Below are positions 45,844-57,129 of a DNA stretch of 64,000 nt, piece after piece. Below the pieces are notes generated by a model, which saw only the letters and a program-made list of their open reading frames with translations, was not told the DNA's origin and ran no database searches. Position numbers and translations under genes: made by a program. Source of the stretch: Euptelea pleiosperma (taxonomy: Eukaryota; Streptophyta; Magnoliopsida; Ranunculales; Eupteleaceae); NCBI GenBank assembly GCA_035048495.1, contig CM068551.1:10045248-10109247 (forward strand). Reading direction: 5' to 3'. Each line of letters opens with the position of its first letter. Position 1 is the first letter of the stretch.

Positions 45844-48246
45844 TGATATTTGCTCAAAAGTGCTTATCCTTCTAGAGTTATCACACTCTCCTACGTAAAA
45901 CCATCATATTTATCTACTTTTTGACGTAAGAGTTTCTTCCAACACACTTTTCTGGTCAAAATGGTATATTCGCATGCATTCATACACATTTATTTGACCT
46001 ACATGCGAATCTGTTTTGTAAAAGTCTCATTACGCGCTTTTTGTGATTGTAGGAAACCCGATCGAAAGAGTCTCGAGACTGGCAAACCCACAATAAACCC
46101 TGGAAGCTTCTATCAAGTCTATATCAATATGGAAAAGATCAACTGGACCAGTGAGCCATGTCAACGAGAACCAAAGAACCCTATTGGAACAATTCTCGGG
46201 ACCCGAGATGTGTCTATCATCCTAGGATCAAACTTGAAAGCTCAAGAGCGAATGTGTCAACATGGTAAAACTACTACTAAAGATGCTCGAATCCAAGAAT
46301 CTATGATTTAAATCCAAGAGTCTGGATCGAACAATGTGGACTTGGGCCTGCAAGTTTATGGGCCCAACAGAGGTGAAATGAAGCAAATGATTGAGGTTTG
46401 AGTAGAGATGGTTTCAACGAGATAAAAATGATTCAGCAAAAATATGGACCACAATGTGGACTTGGGCCAGCAAATTTATGGGCCTTTGTTGTGGGCCAAC
46501 CAACAATAGGGTGCTTAGGGACCACACAAAAGGGCATGTACATGCAATAAAGATCATGGACCAAAGGCAAGTAACCCACGCTAGGGGACAACGATTATGC
46601 GATGCATCACAAAGGATGGATGGTAATCAAAGCATGGAGATATCAATGATGATTGACCACATGGCGAACCATGATATTGATAAACTAGCCTGCGAGTCAT
46701 GAGTTGGGCCGAGTGCATTGTTGGACATTAGACTTATGAGGAATGAAACCCAAGCTTAGGTGATATCAATCCTCAACTCGAAAGAAGGAAGGGCAACAAC
46801 TTTTGGCACAAGAAAAATGGATGAGAACACTAGTGAGGGGTAGTGTTGGAAACAAAAAAAGAGGTGCAGCACATCCACATTGAGGGGCAAAATGGTTGCA
46901 AATTATGAAAAGAGGGGAATAAAGGGACAAAACCCTAAGAGAGGAGGCATATAAAAGAAAAGAAAGAGGGGGGATTCTCTTCCTCTCCCTCATCTCCATG
47001 TTTCAAGAAAACCCAACCACCATCCAACTCTCTCTCCCCTTCATTCTATTCTCTAAAAAACCTAAGCCGTTACCCCCTGTTCCTTCAATTCTCTTCCTTA
47101 GCCGCCTAACACCTCTCCCACGTTCTCATCCTTCTCCAGCCAATCTCCTCTTCTCACTTTACCGCCCCCTCTCCTCCATTTTCTCTCCCACGTTTTTCTT
47201 CCAAGGGAAGAACACAAAAAAAAATAGAAAAAGATAGAAGAGAAGAAAGGAAGAGAGGATCGTCCTCTCCCTTTACTGCCAAAACCAGCAAGTAACACCA
47301 CCGTTGTTGCTGCTGGTGCACCTCCACAAACAGCCAACGCCCCTAGCAACTTCTTGCCGCTCCACCACGACTTGCAACTCTGAGTTGCAAGTCCGCCTCC
47401 ATCAACCATCGCTCCTCCCTTTTTGGGGATCTCCTCCACCTCTGCACTTTCCCTAGCGCCTCCACCAACACCGTGCTCCTCTCCACCGTACCCACCTACA
47501 AGCGTTTGATCCGATGCTGCACCCAGTAACACTGAACCTACACCTCAAGCCGTTAACTTCATCCCTTGCTGGTCGAACCAGCAAGGGTGCATGTGCTGCC
47601 GTCGGTCTCTCCTCCATCACCATTGGATTCGCCTCCTTTTCATGGCAGACCACGGTCGATCAATAGTGTACAAACCTTCACTGTCCGATCCATTTCAATG
47701 GTAAGGCTTAGGAAAAATTCTTTCCCTCTCTACTCCTCCTTCCTCTCTTTAAAAAAAAAATTCCCTCTAATTAGTTTCTCTCTCTATTCTTTATCTCTCC
47801 ATACCTTCTCTCTTTAGTTTCATTTTTTTCTACTTTTCATGATTGTTAGGTTAGTTTTAGTTTTGTTTTGTCTGTCAATGTAAGAAGTTTCTTTTGATTC
47901 AATAAAGTTAGTCTTCTTTCAAACTCTTGTTCTTGATTTTCTTTTACCATGAATAGTAGTTTCTAATTCATTGTTTGATAACTTCTTTAATTAAAAGTTG
48001 ATCTCCAAAATGAAAAATCATGTTTTAATCCGAATAATATTATCCCACCATAATTTCTGGCAAAAGAAAAAAATCTGTCATTTTATGTTCTTTATTGCGC
48101 GTTCCCTAACCCCGAGTATGGATCGACATCCGACATGAATCCCTATGCTAGAATCTCTGAATTTTACAGGATAAAATCAGATCAAATTACAAATGTGTTG
48201 AGATTAGGGTTTTCGTAACCAACGACGCGAAAAAACTCTAGTTTCA
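45844..48246 (+). mobile_element. Solo LTR-1 (plus) inside the CACTA transposase, TSD gcaat/gtaat
   Basis: This 2403-bp LTR-1 runs from TGATATTTGCTCAAAAGTGC to CTCTAGTTTCA. It is flanked by gcaat (45839-45843) and gtaat (48247-48251), a TSD with one C-to-T change. Removing it restores the transposase frame (GVNPFGN followed by LSS). It has no tRNA-like block. It contains a palindrome at 47369-47393 and donor-like GGTAAGG near 47700. An A-rich/CT-rich middle gives the spurious minus-strand ORF 47098-47532. Confidence 0.93.
47369..47393. repeat. AGTTGCA-type palindrome, inverted order
   Basis: GACTTGCAACT (47369-47379) and AGTTGCAAGTC (47383-47393) form a perfect stem. The order of halves is opposite to most members, with GACT/AGTC in place of CCGG. 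Confidence 0.7.
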
Positions 48247-48251
48247 GTAAT

Positions 48252-50374
48252 CTAAGTAGTCTTCATAATACTTGGCTTGTAATCATAGTGCTACACAATC
48301 TACCCCCCTTGATGTGCATGAAAAGAGAGTTCTCGATGTTGACCGTATTGATACCTGGTCCAAAAGGGTCGGGTAGGAACATTGACATCTTTTTACAACC
48401 ATTGATCGCCGAGTTGAAGGAGTTGTGGTGTAATGGGATATTTGTGTATGATGTTCTTCGTAACAAAATTGTTATTCTAAGAGTTATTCGACTGTGGGCA
48501 ATTCATGATTTTCCAGCGTATGGAAGTTTATCAGGTTGTGTAACAAATGGTTACTTTGCTTGCCAGTATGTGGCGAGGGAACCGTTGCCGAACATCTGAA
48601 GAACAGTAAGAAGATGTGCTATATGGGTCATCAAAGATTTCTTCCAACTGGTCATGTCTTCAAGACCCAAAAAGCATCTTTCAATAATAAAGTCGAAGAT
48701 GGCCGATCTGGTTTGTTCACAAATCCCTATTACTTTTTACATGATTTGAAGGTACCGATTGGGTATTGTTCTACAATGAAACATCATGTGCATTTAAAGA
48801 AGTTAGAAATAAGGGGGCTGAAGTCACATGATTATCACGTCATCATGCAACATTTGTTGCCCGTGTTACTACAACATAGCTTTCTAAAGTACACGGATCT
48901 CCGTAAAGCTATTCAACGAATTTCTGTCTTCTTTAATGTACTATGCACAAAAGAGGTCAGGGTATAGCACTTGGTAGTTGTCAAATGTAGCCTGGCAGAG
49001 GCGGTATGCCTCCTAGTGAAGATTTTCCCACCTTCATTTTTTGTTAGTAGTATTCATCTCATGATGCATCTAGTTGATGAAGCGATAGCTTGCTGTCCAG
49101 TCAGATATCGTTGGATGTATCTTTTTGAACGGTATGTTCCTTCTAAACTTAATGAAGTATTAGTTGAATTATATATGCATTAGTAAAACATTAACAATTG
49201 AACAATCCTTTCGGCAGGCTAATGAAAATTTATAAAGGATATGTAAGGAACGTTGCTAGACCCAAAGGATGTATTGCAGAACGTTATGTCATAGAGGAAT
49301 CTATTCTATATTGCATGGAATACATGTCAGATGGTGATAAGGCAAATCACAAGTACACTCGTGATAGATTCCTTGACGATGATGACGATGAGTATATCAA
49401 TGAAGGGCCTCTAGACAAAGGCAAGGACATAAGTCTTTCTCTAGTATAGTTCCAACAAGCCCGTAGATGGGTTCTACACCGTCATGAAGACATTGACGTC
49501 TGGCTAAAGTATGTAAGCCCATTAAGATTATAAATTTCTAGTTCATTGCTATAATTACCCAAGTATCATGCCAATGCAATTGTCATTCTCGTAGGAGATA
49601 TGACACACATTTAAGATCAAGTGGTCTGGGTGCCTCAAAGAAGAAGGGAAGTTTGTCGAAGGAAAGGGATCATGGTTTTATCCCTTGGCTACGGAAAGAG
49701 GTATTTTTTATATTTATTCTTTACATCTTGGACCACATAGACAATGAAACGATTTTTTTTTCGCAGTTGGAAATTAGTGATGGTGAGTCGACATTGAAAC
49801 AGCTAACTGATGGACCTACTTTCAAGGCGAAAGCTTATGAAAAATATCGTGTCAATGGCTTTGTATTTACTACAAGCGGATACGAATCAAATAAGACGAC
49901 GCAAAATAGTGGAGTCTCCATGCAAGCCATTACTTCATTCAGGTCTAGCAGAAAAGATAAGAATTTTAAAGAAGCAGATACCACGTACTACGGAGCAGTG
50001 AGACAAATAATTAAGCTAGATTATATTGATTTTCATCAAGTCGTGTTCTACTGTGACTGGGTCAGGGTGGAGGACAAGTCGAACGGATGCTTCCTTGATC
50101 CTAAGACAAAGTTGACAATGGTAAACATGGAGAAATTTAAAGAAATGATAGGGATGTTGATGAACCATTCATTCTTGCATTTGAAGCAAGTCAAGTGTTT
50201 TACTCCAAGGATCAACGGAGATCTGGATGGTATGTTGTTTTAAGGGCACCTCGGAGATTGACGAAAATAGTGGATGCACTCGAAGATCCTACCTTGTATC
50301 ACTCTCCTATTACTAAAAATACAAACATATTAGAACTTCTAAAAGAATTTGATTTTGACTCGGACATTGAGTAA
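48252..50374 (+). pseudogene. CACTA transposase (Tnp2), C-terminal part with DUF4218 and DUF4216
   Basis: The Tnp2 frame resumes after the LTR (LPPLMCMKREF, LIPGPKGSGRNIDIFLQPLI, DFPAYGSLSG), shifts near 48560 into CPVCGEGT...CYMGHQRFLP, then loses a central block at about 48705, where the conserved DVMHIEKN region should be. After that come KVPIGYC, LKSHDYHVIMQHLLP and FFNVLCTKE, then DUF4218-type HLVDEAIACCPVRYRWMYLFER, an intron (about 49132-49217), and GYVRNVARPKGCIAERYVIEE. Another intron lies near 49510-49594. DUF4216-type YYGAVRQIIKLDYIDFHQVV follows at about 49988, and the frame ends EFDFDSDIE at 50374. Confidence 0.88.
48705..48740 (+). repeat. 36-bp patch copied from 50701-50736 at a Tnp2 deletion
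   Basis: GATCTGGTTTGTTCACAAAT and the following bases match 50701-50736 at about 32 of 36 positions. The downstream copy sits in its natural protein context; this one lies exactly where the Tnp2 centre is missing, as expected for filler DNA in break repair. Confidence 0.7.
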
Positions 50375-50562
50375 CATATATGGAATGTAATTAATTCATT
50401 TTTAAAATGAATAGAATGATAAGTGATCCCATTTTATTGTACAGGATTGATTTGCATGATGTTTAGTTTAGTGTCTCCCGAGTCTAGCACATGACAAATT
50501 GTATGAACATATCCATGTTATGTATCAACACCATAATGTCAATGTGTTCACATACAGGTGTG

Positions 50563-52180
50563 ATGGCATCAATAAGTGCTCAAAGTTCCCAAACTCTTCT
50601 TTCGGTTGGTTCAACAAATCAACCGAAGATAAAAGTAGAATTTAATGAAAATGGCATGCCAGTAGGAGAAAACTCAAACAAGTTGGCTTCAAGGTGGAGG
50701 GATCTGGTTCGTTCACAAATCCATATTACTTTTCTGACTGGCATGTTGTGCCATCAAGGCACAAAGATGATGTGTGGAACATACTACAGGTGGTTTACTC
50801 TATCATACAATAATTAATTGACATTTCCCTTAATCATATAATCAATTGCTATGATTGAGTTTTAATATTGGATTGACATGTAGAATGAATATAAACTTCC
50901 TACGACATTTAAGGACAATTGCATGAAAAGCATGTGCGAGGTCTTTCTTAGATATAAGGCCAAGTTGAGGAAGGATTACTATGATACCAAAGTTAGTCAC
51001 GATGATAGACTGAAGAATTGTCCTCCAAGTGTTAGGCCAGAGAACTGGGTTGAGTTTGTTACTCTTAATGTTTCACCCAAAATGGTTGAACGTAGAGGAA
51101 AAAATGCCAATAATAGGAAGAGTCTTATAGTCTATCATACGACTGGCAGACATGGGAGTGCAAGAATGGAGCATGCCATGGTAAGTACTACTAGTTCATA
51201 AAGACCATTTGTTCTTTTATAGTGCCACTAAAATAATTTTTATAATTTCAGACAAAAAATATAACCGAGGGTGACAAACCCATCACAAGGACCGATGTAT
51301 GGATCAAAGCTCATACTAGGAAAGACGGTTCAACATCCGATAGTGTCACTCCGCATATGGTGGGTTCATAGTCAAACATCATTTTATCGAATTCAAAATA
51401 TATTTTTAAACAAGCTTAATGATGCAGGACAAAATCATAAAAATTTTGGAAACCCGAAGTGAATGTAGTTCATCTTCTTTCGAGGACATCTTGACTGATC
51501 CACTATCTCAAGTGTTTGGAAAGGATATGAGATGTCGTGCTCATGGTGTTGGAACCACTATTTCTAGGACACAAATCCAGTCGTCTATTCCAGTCCGTGC
51601 GAAATTAATTGAGTAGCAAATGAAAAACGAATCACAATCAGAAGGCATGCTAGAGCTCAAGTGTAAGATGGAGAACATGGAAAGTACACTTCAAGTGCTT
51701 TTGGTATGTACTATGGACCATTAGCTAGGTTGCAATGATGTATCAATAAACCTCGGCAAAGCGTTAGAATTTCTAAATGGTTCAATGTTGTGTCATTAAT
51801 CTATACTGTAGGATTGCATACGGACTACATGACTGACCCCTACATTGCCTCAGCCTCAACCTAGTCCTGCAAGAGAACATAATGTTGACTTGTCTGTAGA
51901 TACAACTCTAGCCAGTACATCACCTGATAAGAAAATCAGTTATGAACTACTAGATTGGAAAAGAAATGCCGCAGGAGTAGCAACAACTTACAAGGGGTCG
52001 GGGACAACTGTCGTACATGGAAAACCCCTTCCCGAAGGCATGGTCAGGGTTGAGGTTCACAAGATTCTGCTGCAAGGTACACCTTTGAGTGTAGAGCACA
52101 TGGATGCGACCACACTCGGCGAAGTAGGACAGGGTGGTTTTACTGCATGGCATTCGGCTTTTCTTAGGCCTACGAATTAA
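50563..52180 (+). pseudogene. Second CACTA ORF, plant transposase (Ptta/En/Spm, PF03004 type)
   Basis: It starts ATG at 50563 after an AG acceptor, with a Ser/Gln-rich leader, then the conserved core: NSNKLASRWRDLVRSQIHIT, an intron (about 50788-50882), EYKLPTTFKDNCMK, NCPPSVRPENWVEFV, and HTTGRHGSARMEHAM. An intron near 51181-51251 precedes ITRTDVWIKAHTRKDG. A coiled-coil piece follows (51640-51700) and then a C-terminal Pro/Gln-rich and conserved part ending FLRPTN at about 52180. Frame changes and a TAG near 51614 show decay. This is the usual partner ORF in CACTA elements; it may bind the subterminal repeats. Confidence 0.8.
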
Positions 52181-52402
52181 GGCCAAGTGAACTGTTTGAT
52201 TATGAATGAGTTGTACTAAACTACATATACTTTAGTTATCTTGCATCCATACTTTAGTTTCTGTATGATCTTTATTCTTAGCATTTGTATCAACTTCTTT
52301 TGATCATCCTGATTGTATGCATGGGTTGAACTAATCTATTTATCTGAGTTGTACTATGCATAAAAATATTTGTTTACCTGCAGGCTGTGCGAGTTGACCA
52401 TT

Positions 52403-52794
52403 ATGTCTCCAGATATATGCTACAGTTGTCAACAACCTGATCATACATATCCCAATTGTCCATCCAAGAAGAGTTGTCCCAAATGCAATGTGGGGCATAT
52501 ACTGTGGAGGGTCGTGATGGCTAAGACCCCTAATAAGAGTCGTCCATTTTGTAAATGCCAAAGAATTGTGGTTACTTCAGGTGGACCGATAATGTGGGCA
52601 AGTCAGATGGTGGTGCAATAGCATCATCATCAGGATCATCATCATCATCTTCAGAGATAGGTTGTCAAAATACATGCACATCAACTAATGTTGATGACCT
52701 TTCCCGATTATTCCAAGAAGCAGCTCGAGTTGCTTCTACGGAGGATGTTGAGGTTTCTATGACAGTTATCAATTTTAAAAAGTCAAAGAAATGA
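52403..52794 (+). pseudogene. CCHC zinc knuckle + GRF zinc-finger ORF in the CACTA element
   Basis: From ATG at 52403: a perfect zinc knuckle CYSCQQPDHTYPNC (CX2CX4HX4C), directly followed by SCPKCNVGHILWR, then NKSRPFCKC. A one-base frameshift near 52553 leads to CGYFRWTDN. Together the latter parts resemble a GRF zinc finger (Cys pair, Gly-Arg-Phe-like, C-G-Y-F-x-W). A Ser/Gly-rich linker and an acidic tail end at 52794. CCHC-GRF proteins are cellular nucleic-acid-binding proteins in plants. It could be a captured host gene or a third CACTA ORF. Confidence 0.6.
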
Positions 52795-52943
52795 TACTGT
52801 AAACTTAAGTAATGATACTTTTTTTATAGTACTAGCTGACCTTTTAGAGTTTTAATTTATGAATTCTGTTTTTTGCACATCCAATTTACTTATGTTATTG
52901 CTATATATATGTGGAATGGGTGGTGTTTATATGAGAATGGTTG

Positions 52944-52947
<4 letters not shown>

Positions 52948-52987
<40 letters not shown>

Positions 52988-52988
52988 G
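52948..52988. repeat. AT/TG dinucleotide microsatellite
   Basis: A (AT)n tract runs into a (GT)n tract. Confidence 0.9.
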
Positions 52989-53325
52989 AATGGTGATGAT
53001 GGAGAATAAGAAGATGATGCAGATCCAATGCTAAGTGCTCTTGGTGTTTCAAAGACAAAGCGAGTAGTAGTCAGTCGGGGGTACCTACAAACCCCTGGTA
53101 AGTCCATAGTTCTTAGAATTCAAACATGCATTATCTTAAAATATATTATTTATTGATAACATATTACTAACTAAACATTTTACATTTGATTGCGAGGCAC
53201 ATACAAATGGAGCATATGAAGCAATCTACTATACATACAGCTTTGTGTGGTAAGTTATATATGGGAACCATGTTGCTTTGGCATAAAAGAATTATAATAA
53301 TGTCTTTTATGTCCTCTTCTTACAG

Positions 53326-53746
53326 AAGGACTCAGAGGCAAATCTACCATGCCTCACAGTTAAGGAAGGGATCCAAGTCACAATCAGAGATGTGGGTTCT
53401 ACCAAGGTGTGGTACATGAGGTACAGGTGGGTATACTAAATGGGTATTGTTATTAGATTTCATTTTTTTTTAATTTTCATTAAAAGCAAGTCTGTGTTTT
53501 GTTCATAAATCAGATATTGGCCTAACAATAAGAGCAAAATGTATGTATTGGAGAATACAGGTAAAAACCCCACATTTTGAATCTTCATCTTCATTTGAAA
53601 CCTTATGATCAATAGCTCAAATCTCATATCTTGGGTCATTTAGTTCTTTAAGAATGTTTTGATCTTGTGCAGGAGACTTTGTAAAGCAGAATGGACTTCA
53701 GAGTGGAGACTTTGTCATGTTGTATCAAGATGAAAACCAACAACTT
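53326..53746 (+). pseudogene. B3 DNA-binding domain fragment, ABI3/FUS3/LEC2 type
   Basis: Three exons with consistent phase and GT-AG introns: 53326-53426 (SEANLPCLTVKEGIQVTIRD, then VWYMRYR), 53514-53560 (YWPNNKSKMYVLENT) and 53673-53746 (GDFVKQNGLQSGDFVMLY). Introns fall at K|K-S-E, YR|YW and ENT|GDF; from memory this fits AFL (LEC2/FUS3/ABI3) B3 genes. These seed-maturation regulators bind RY elements. The domain's first part (KELKNSD-like strand) is missing upstream, where 53019-53098 and 53186-53247 offer only unrecognised open stretches, and the last exon is not seen. It lies between the CACTA ORFs and the CACTA right end, so transposon capture is likely. Confidence 0.85.
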
Positions 53747-54630
53747 GTGAGTTTTTTCTTTCTTTCCATCGCCTTTTTTGAACATCAGAGAGCTTCACTT
53801 CCTTTACTTACGGCAACTAATGGTTTTAGCTTAATGTCCTTACAAAAGATAAATATTAAATTATATAGTGATTTCATCAAGCTATATGATTTATGAAGAC
53901 AGTAGATTTTCATGGACTACAATAGTTTTAGTCCAATCTAATAATAAGTAAAATCAGACTTAAAGATCTGCAATCATGTGGACAAAAATAGCCCTTGTAC
54001 TTCCTTTCAAAACTCTATATATGCTTTCTAGCATTATTATAGGCTTGCTGTGCAGATAACATGTAAACATTCTCTGTGAAAGATTCTTACTTAAAAATAT
54101 ATGGCACGCATTCAGAGAATTAAGAGGTGTCTCATGATTGTAGATATCAAAATGTTTCCATGAGTGTCTTCTCCAGATAATTGTGTTCATGGTATACTTT
54201 TCAAGCTAAGAAATTTTCTTGCTTCACTAAGCATGCATAGGAAATTACCTAAATATTTGTGCTCCTTGTATGTATCTCCTTGGAATTTCATGCCACTGCC
54301 AGATATCCAATGAGACAATTAATAGTTTGGGAAGCTCCCTGCCATGTGCTTGTCAATGTACTATAAAAACAACGCTGCAAGTGATATTGCAACAGTACTG
54401 ACACTAATCAAGTGTTCCCCTTATATTGTTAATTTACCCTCAAAATAATCACTGCAACACATTTCAAACAAGATTCCCTCATATTGTTTAGCCACAAAAC
54501 AGTCACTGGAACACACGTAGAACAAGATTTTACCTGAAGGAACGTTCCAGAATCTGCCATGACCACTCATTATATTATTGACAATTATTTTTGTTTAAAT
54601 AAGACTGGAAGGAAGGTTCCAAATATGGTG
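53747..54630. other. AT-rich sequence after the B3 fragment
   Basis: It begins as an intron with donor GTGAGT. I see no further B3 exon. Around 54411-54525 there is a weak local duplication (TTATATTGTTAA / TCATATTGTTTA, each followed by TCACTG). Confidence 0.45.
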
Positions 54631-54978
54631 AATGTTGTAAGAATATTTTCATATTCAATTTGGCAAAGATTCCATTTAACATAAAAACATTCTTGTAACC
54701 GTTCCTACGAGCACAAGTGTAGCGTGAAGATGTCATGGTACGCATGCTTCGCCAACTACGTGAAGACTAAAAGATAGAGACAGCAAGAATCAAACGGTTG
54801 ACGATAGGAGTCATCTGAGTAACTGTCGATTTGTCAGTTAACAATCGTGTACGCTCGATTAGGAAGGTATGTGACTTAGTGGCCATAGGAGTTGATTAAA
54901 ATGTACTAAATATAATGATCAAACAGAGTCATTGGACAGACCTGAGTCAAAGTCAATTATATTTACTAGTGGAAAAGT

Positions 54979-55320
54979 CCAATCGATTGGACATGTATCT
55001 CCAATCGATTGGACATAGCCCAATCGATTGGAGACACTGTGTAATCGATTGGAGACTACGAGGCAGAAACATATTTGAGTATAATCGATTGGAGACACTG
55101 TGTAATCGATTAGAGCCTTCGGGACAGAAATCTTTCTGAGTACAATCGATTGGAGACTCTAGGTAATCGATTGGAGCCTTCTAGACAGAAAATAATTTAT
55201 GTCAAATTGATCAGAGAACCTTGTGCAATCGATTGGTGCCTTTGGAACAGAAAACATATTGAGCCCAATCAATTGGATATGGCCCAATCGATTGGACCAA
55301 GTGTACAATCGATTGGACCT
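54979..55320. repeat. CCAATCGATTGG array in solo LTR-2
   Basis: At least 12 ATCGATTGG sites, some mutated (AATTGATCAG, CAATCAATTGG). Spacing again mixes about 21-22 and about 38-40 bp, and CCTTCGGGACAG-type linkers recur. Confidence 0.88.
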
Positions 55321-55399
55321 TGAACATAATCAGTTTTCTCAGATTCAAAATTCATGGTTCCATTATTCCACGTTCCACACGACTCAGGGTCTTGGAATT

Positions 55400-55409
55400 C
55401 TATAAATAG
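55400..55409 (+). promoter_or_regulatory. TATA box of solo LTR-2
   Basis: CTATAAATAG lies about 80 bp after the palindrome array, intact and therefore able to promote outward transcription towards 56255 and beyond. Confidence 0.7.
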
Positions 55410-56259
55410 AGCCCAGCTATGCCTTCTCTAAACACACACAGAGACACAGAGTGACTCAATCTTCAAGAGAGAGAAGTAAAGGCTATATTTATTAGAGTGT
55501 CCATTCAAAGAGCAAGAAACTTGTTTTCATTCACATCTTGTGAGTTTGTTCTCTTCTCGATCAAAGTCAAGAGTTTGATCTTTACTCAGCTTAGGTTTTC
55601 CACTTCTATATTCAACCTAGTAAGCCTGAGAGTACCAGTGTGACTCAAACACCTTTTGAGCAACTTGGGGTTCAGGGTGTATTGAATCCTTCACCTTCCG
55701 CAAAGGCGGGAGTGTTGAGAATTAAGATCGGAGGAGCCGGTCAAAGGTAGGTTTGGGGTGTACCAAACTGAACAAGCGGATAAGGCTTCTTGGCGGAAAG
55801 GGCGCGCGTGGATTCGTGACATTGATTCAAAGTACGTGGACGCATCGGCAGTGGGCCTTGGGTAAGGTTGGAAGCTGTATTTGCAACGGTGCTGCGTAGG
55901 TAACCTTTGTTTCGTTTAACTTTTTAGTTAGTGATACTTTCCGTCTGGACGTGGTCCCGTGGTTTTTCCTTGGCTAAGGTTTCCAAGTAAAAATATATTG
56001 TCTTGTGTGATTGTTTATTTGTGTTCTGCAATCTATCCTGATTTGATCAAACGACAAAAGGACAATATACCACAGAGGTATATTTGATTTGAGTCGGTTG
56101 TGATAATCCTTTTTCAAACAACCAAGGCATGAGGTTTTATCCCATTACCATCGACCAGTAAAACTGTGTAGGTATTATTAATTTTAATTACCTAATCAAC
56201 CCCCCGCCCCTTCTAGGTATATTGAGTTAAAGAAAACAGACCGGTGGAATTTCAAATGT

Positions 56260-57120
56260 GTCACAAGAGAAAATCAAATAGAATCATCTTCGTCAACATT
56301 CCAACCAATCAAAAGTGTATATGGGCAACCAAAAGTACATCTGAAAATTCCATACCAAAAAGAAAGAGAAACATAGCTTACAGTTATCATATGCTCATAC
56401 ACTTGAGACAAACAGAAAGTGGTGTAACATAATCAACATTAGCACAAACTTTGATTGTTGCAGGGTTCCCATGGCTTGCTGTAGATAGATGCATATTTGT
56501 CATGGCACAATAGCTAGAGTGTGTTCTAGCTCCATCGATGTCCCAATTTTGTGGAAAATTACAAAAATTGTTGTTGTTGTTGGGACTTCCCCCTTGTGAT
56601 ATGAGCTCAAGCAAATGACCTACAAATCTGGCGGAAAGAGGCTTCGTGCTGGATGTGAGCCTATAGAAGGCTACCACAAGGTGCGTCGGGACATTGTTTG
56701 GATTTGTTGAACCTTCACTTACATAGATCCACATTTCAATTGATGTGGATCCGCGTTTTTTTTTTCTTTTTTTTTGCGAATATCATTTACTCACCATTTA
56801 ATTAACAAATACATGCACTCAATGTAATTTTGCATTTGATTCTGATGCAAGAACAGGAACTATGAGGTTGGGACTTGGTTAACTGACCCAAGACATTATA
56901 ATCTATGTAAGTGAGGTGAGAAGGCCATACCTTGTGGCTATTATAAATGTGATTTAGAAGTTTACTCAGTTTTCAACTGAAGATTTTCCTTATGGGCTTG
57001 TTGATTAGTTAATTTTTTATTATCAGGTCATGATAATTACTGAATAAATTTGCGTGTTTATGGTTTGATATTTTGCTTGTTTATTATCAGGTTCTGACAA
57101 TCCAAATGCTAATTTTATTT
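56260..57120. other. CACTA interior before the subterminal array
   Basis: Non-coding, AT-rich. A 115-codon frame on the minus strand (56387-56734) with FYRLTSSTKPLSARFVGHLL is not recognised. TTTATTATCAGGT occurs twice (near 57020 and 57080). Confidence 0.4.
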
Positions 57121-57129
57121 TATTTTTTT

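Larger units (their letters stand above)
54636..56254 (+). mobile_element. Solo LTR-2 (plus), TSD aatgt
   Basis: This is a 1619-bp solo LTR of the Copia-like family, from TGTAAGAATATTTTC to GGTGGAATTTCA, flanked by aatgt at 54631-54635 and 56255-56259. It contains the palindrome array at about 54979-55320, with more copies than element C, and a TATA box at 55400-55409. Confidence 0.95.

Noticed and set aside
56387..56734. 115-codon minus-strand ORF with a complex sequence
   Set aside because: Not recognisable, opposite to the CACTA ORFs, no splice context; kept only as a note.
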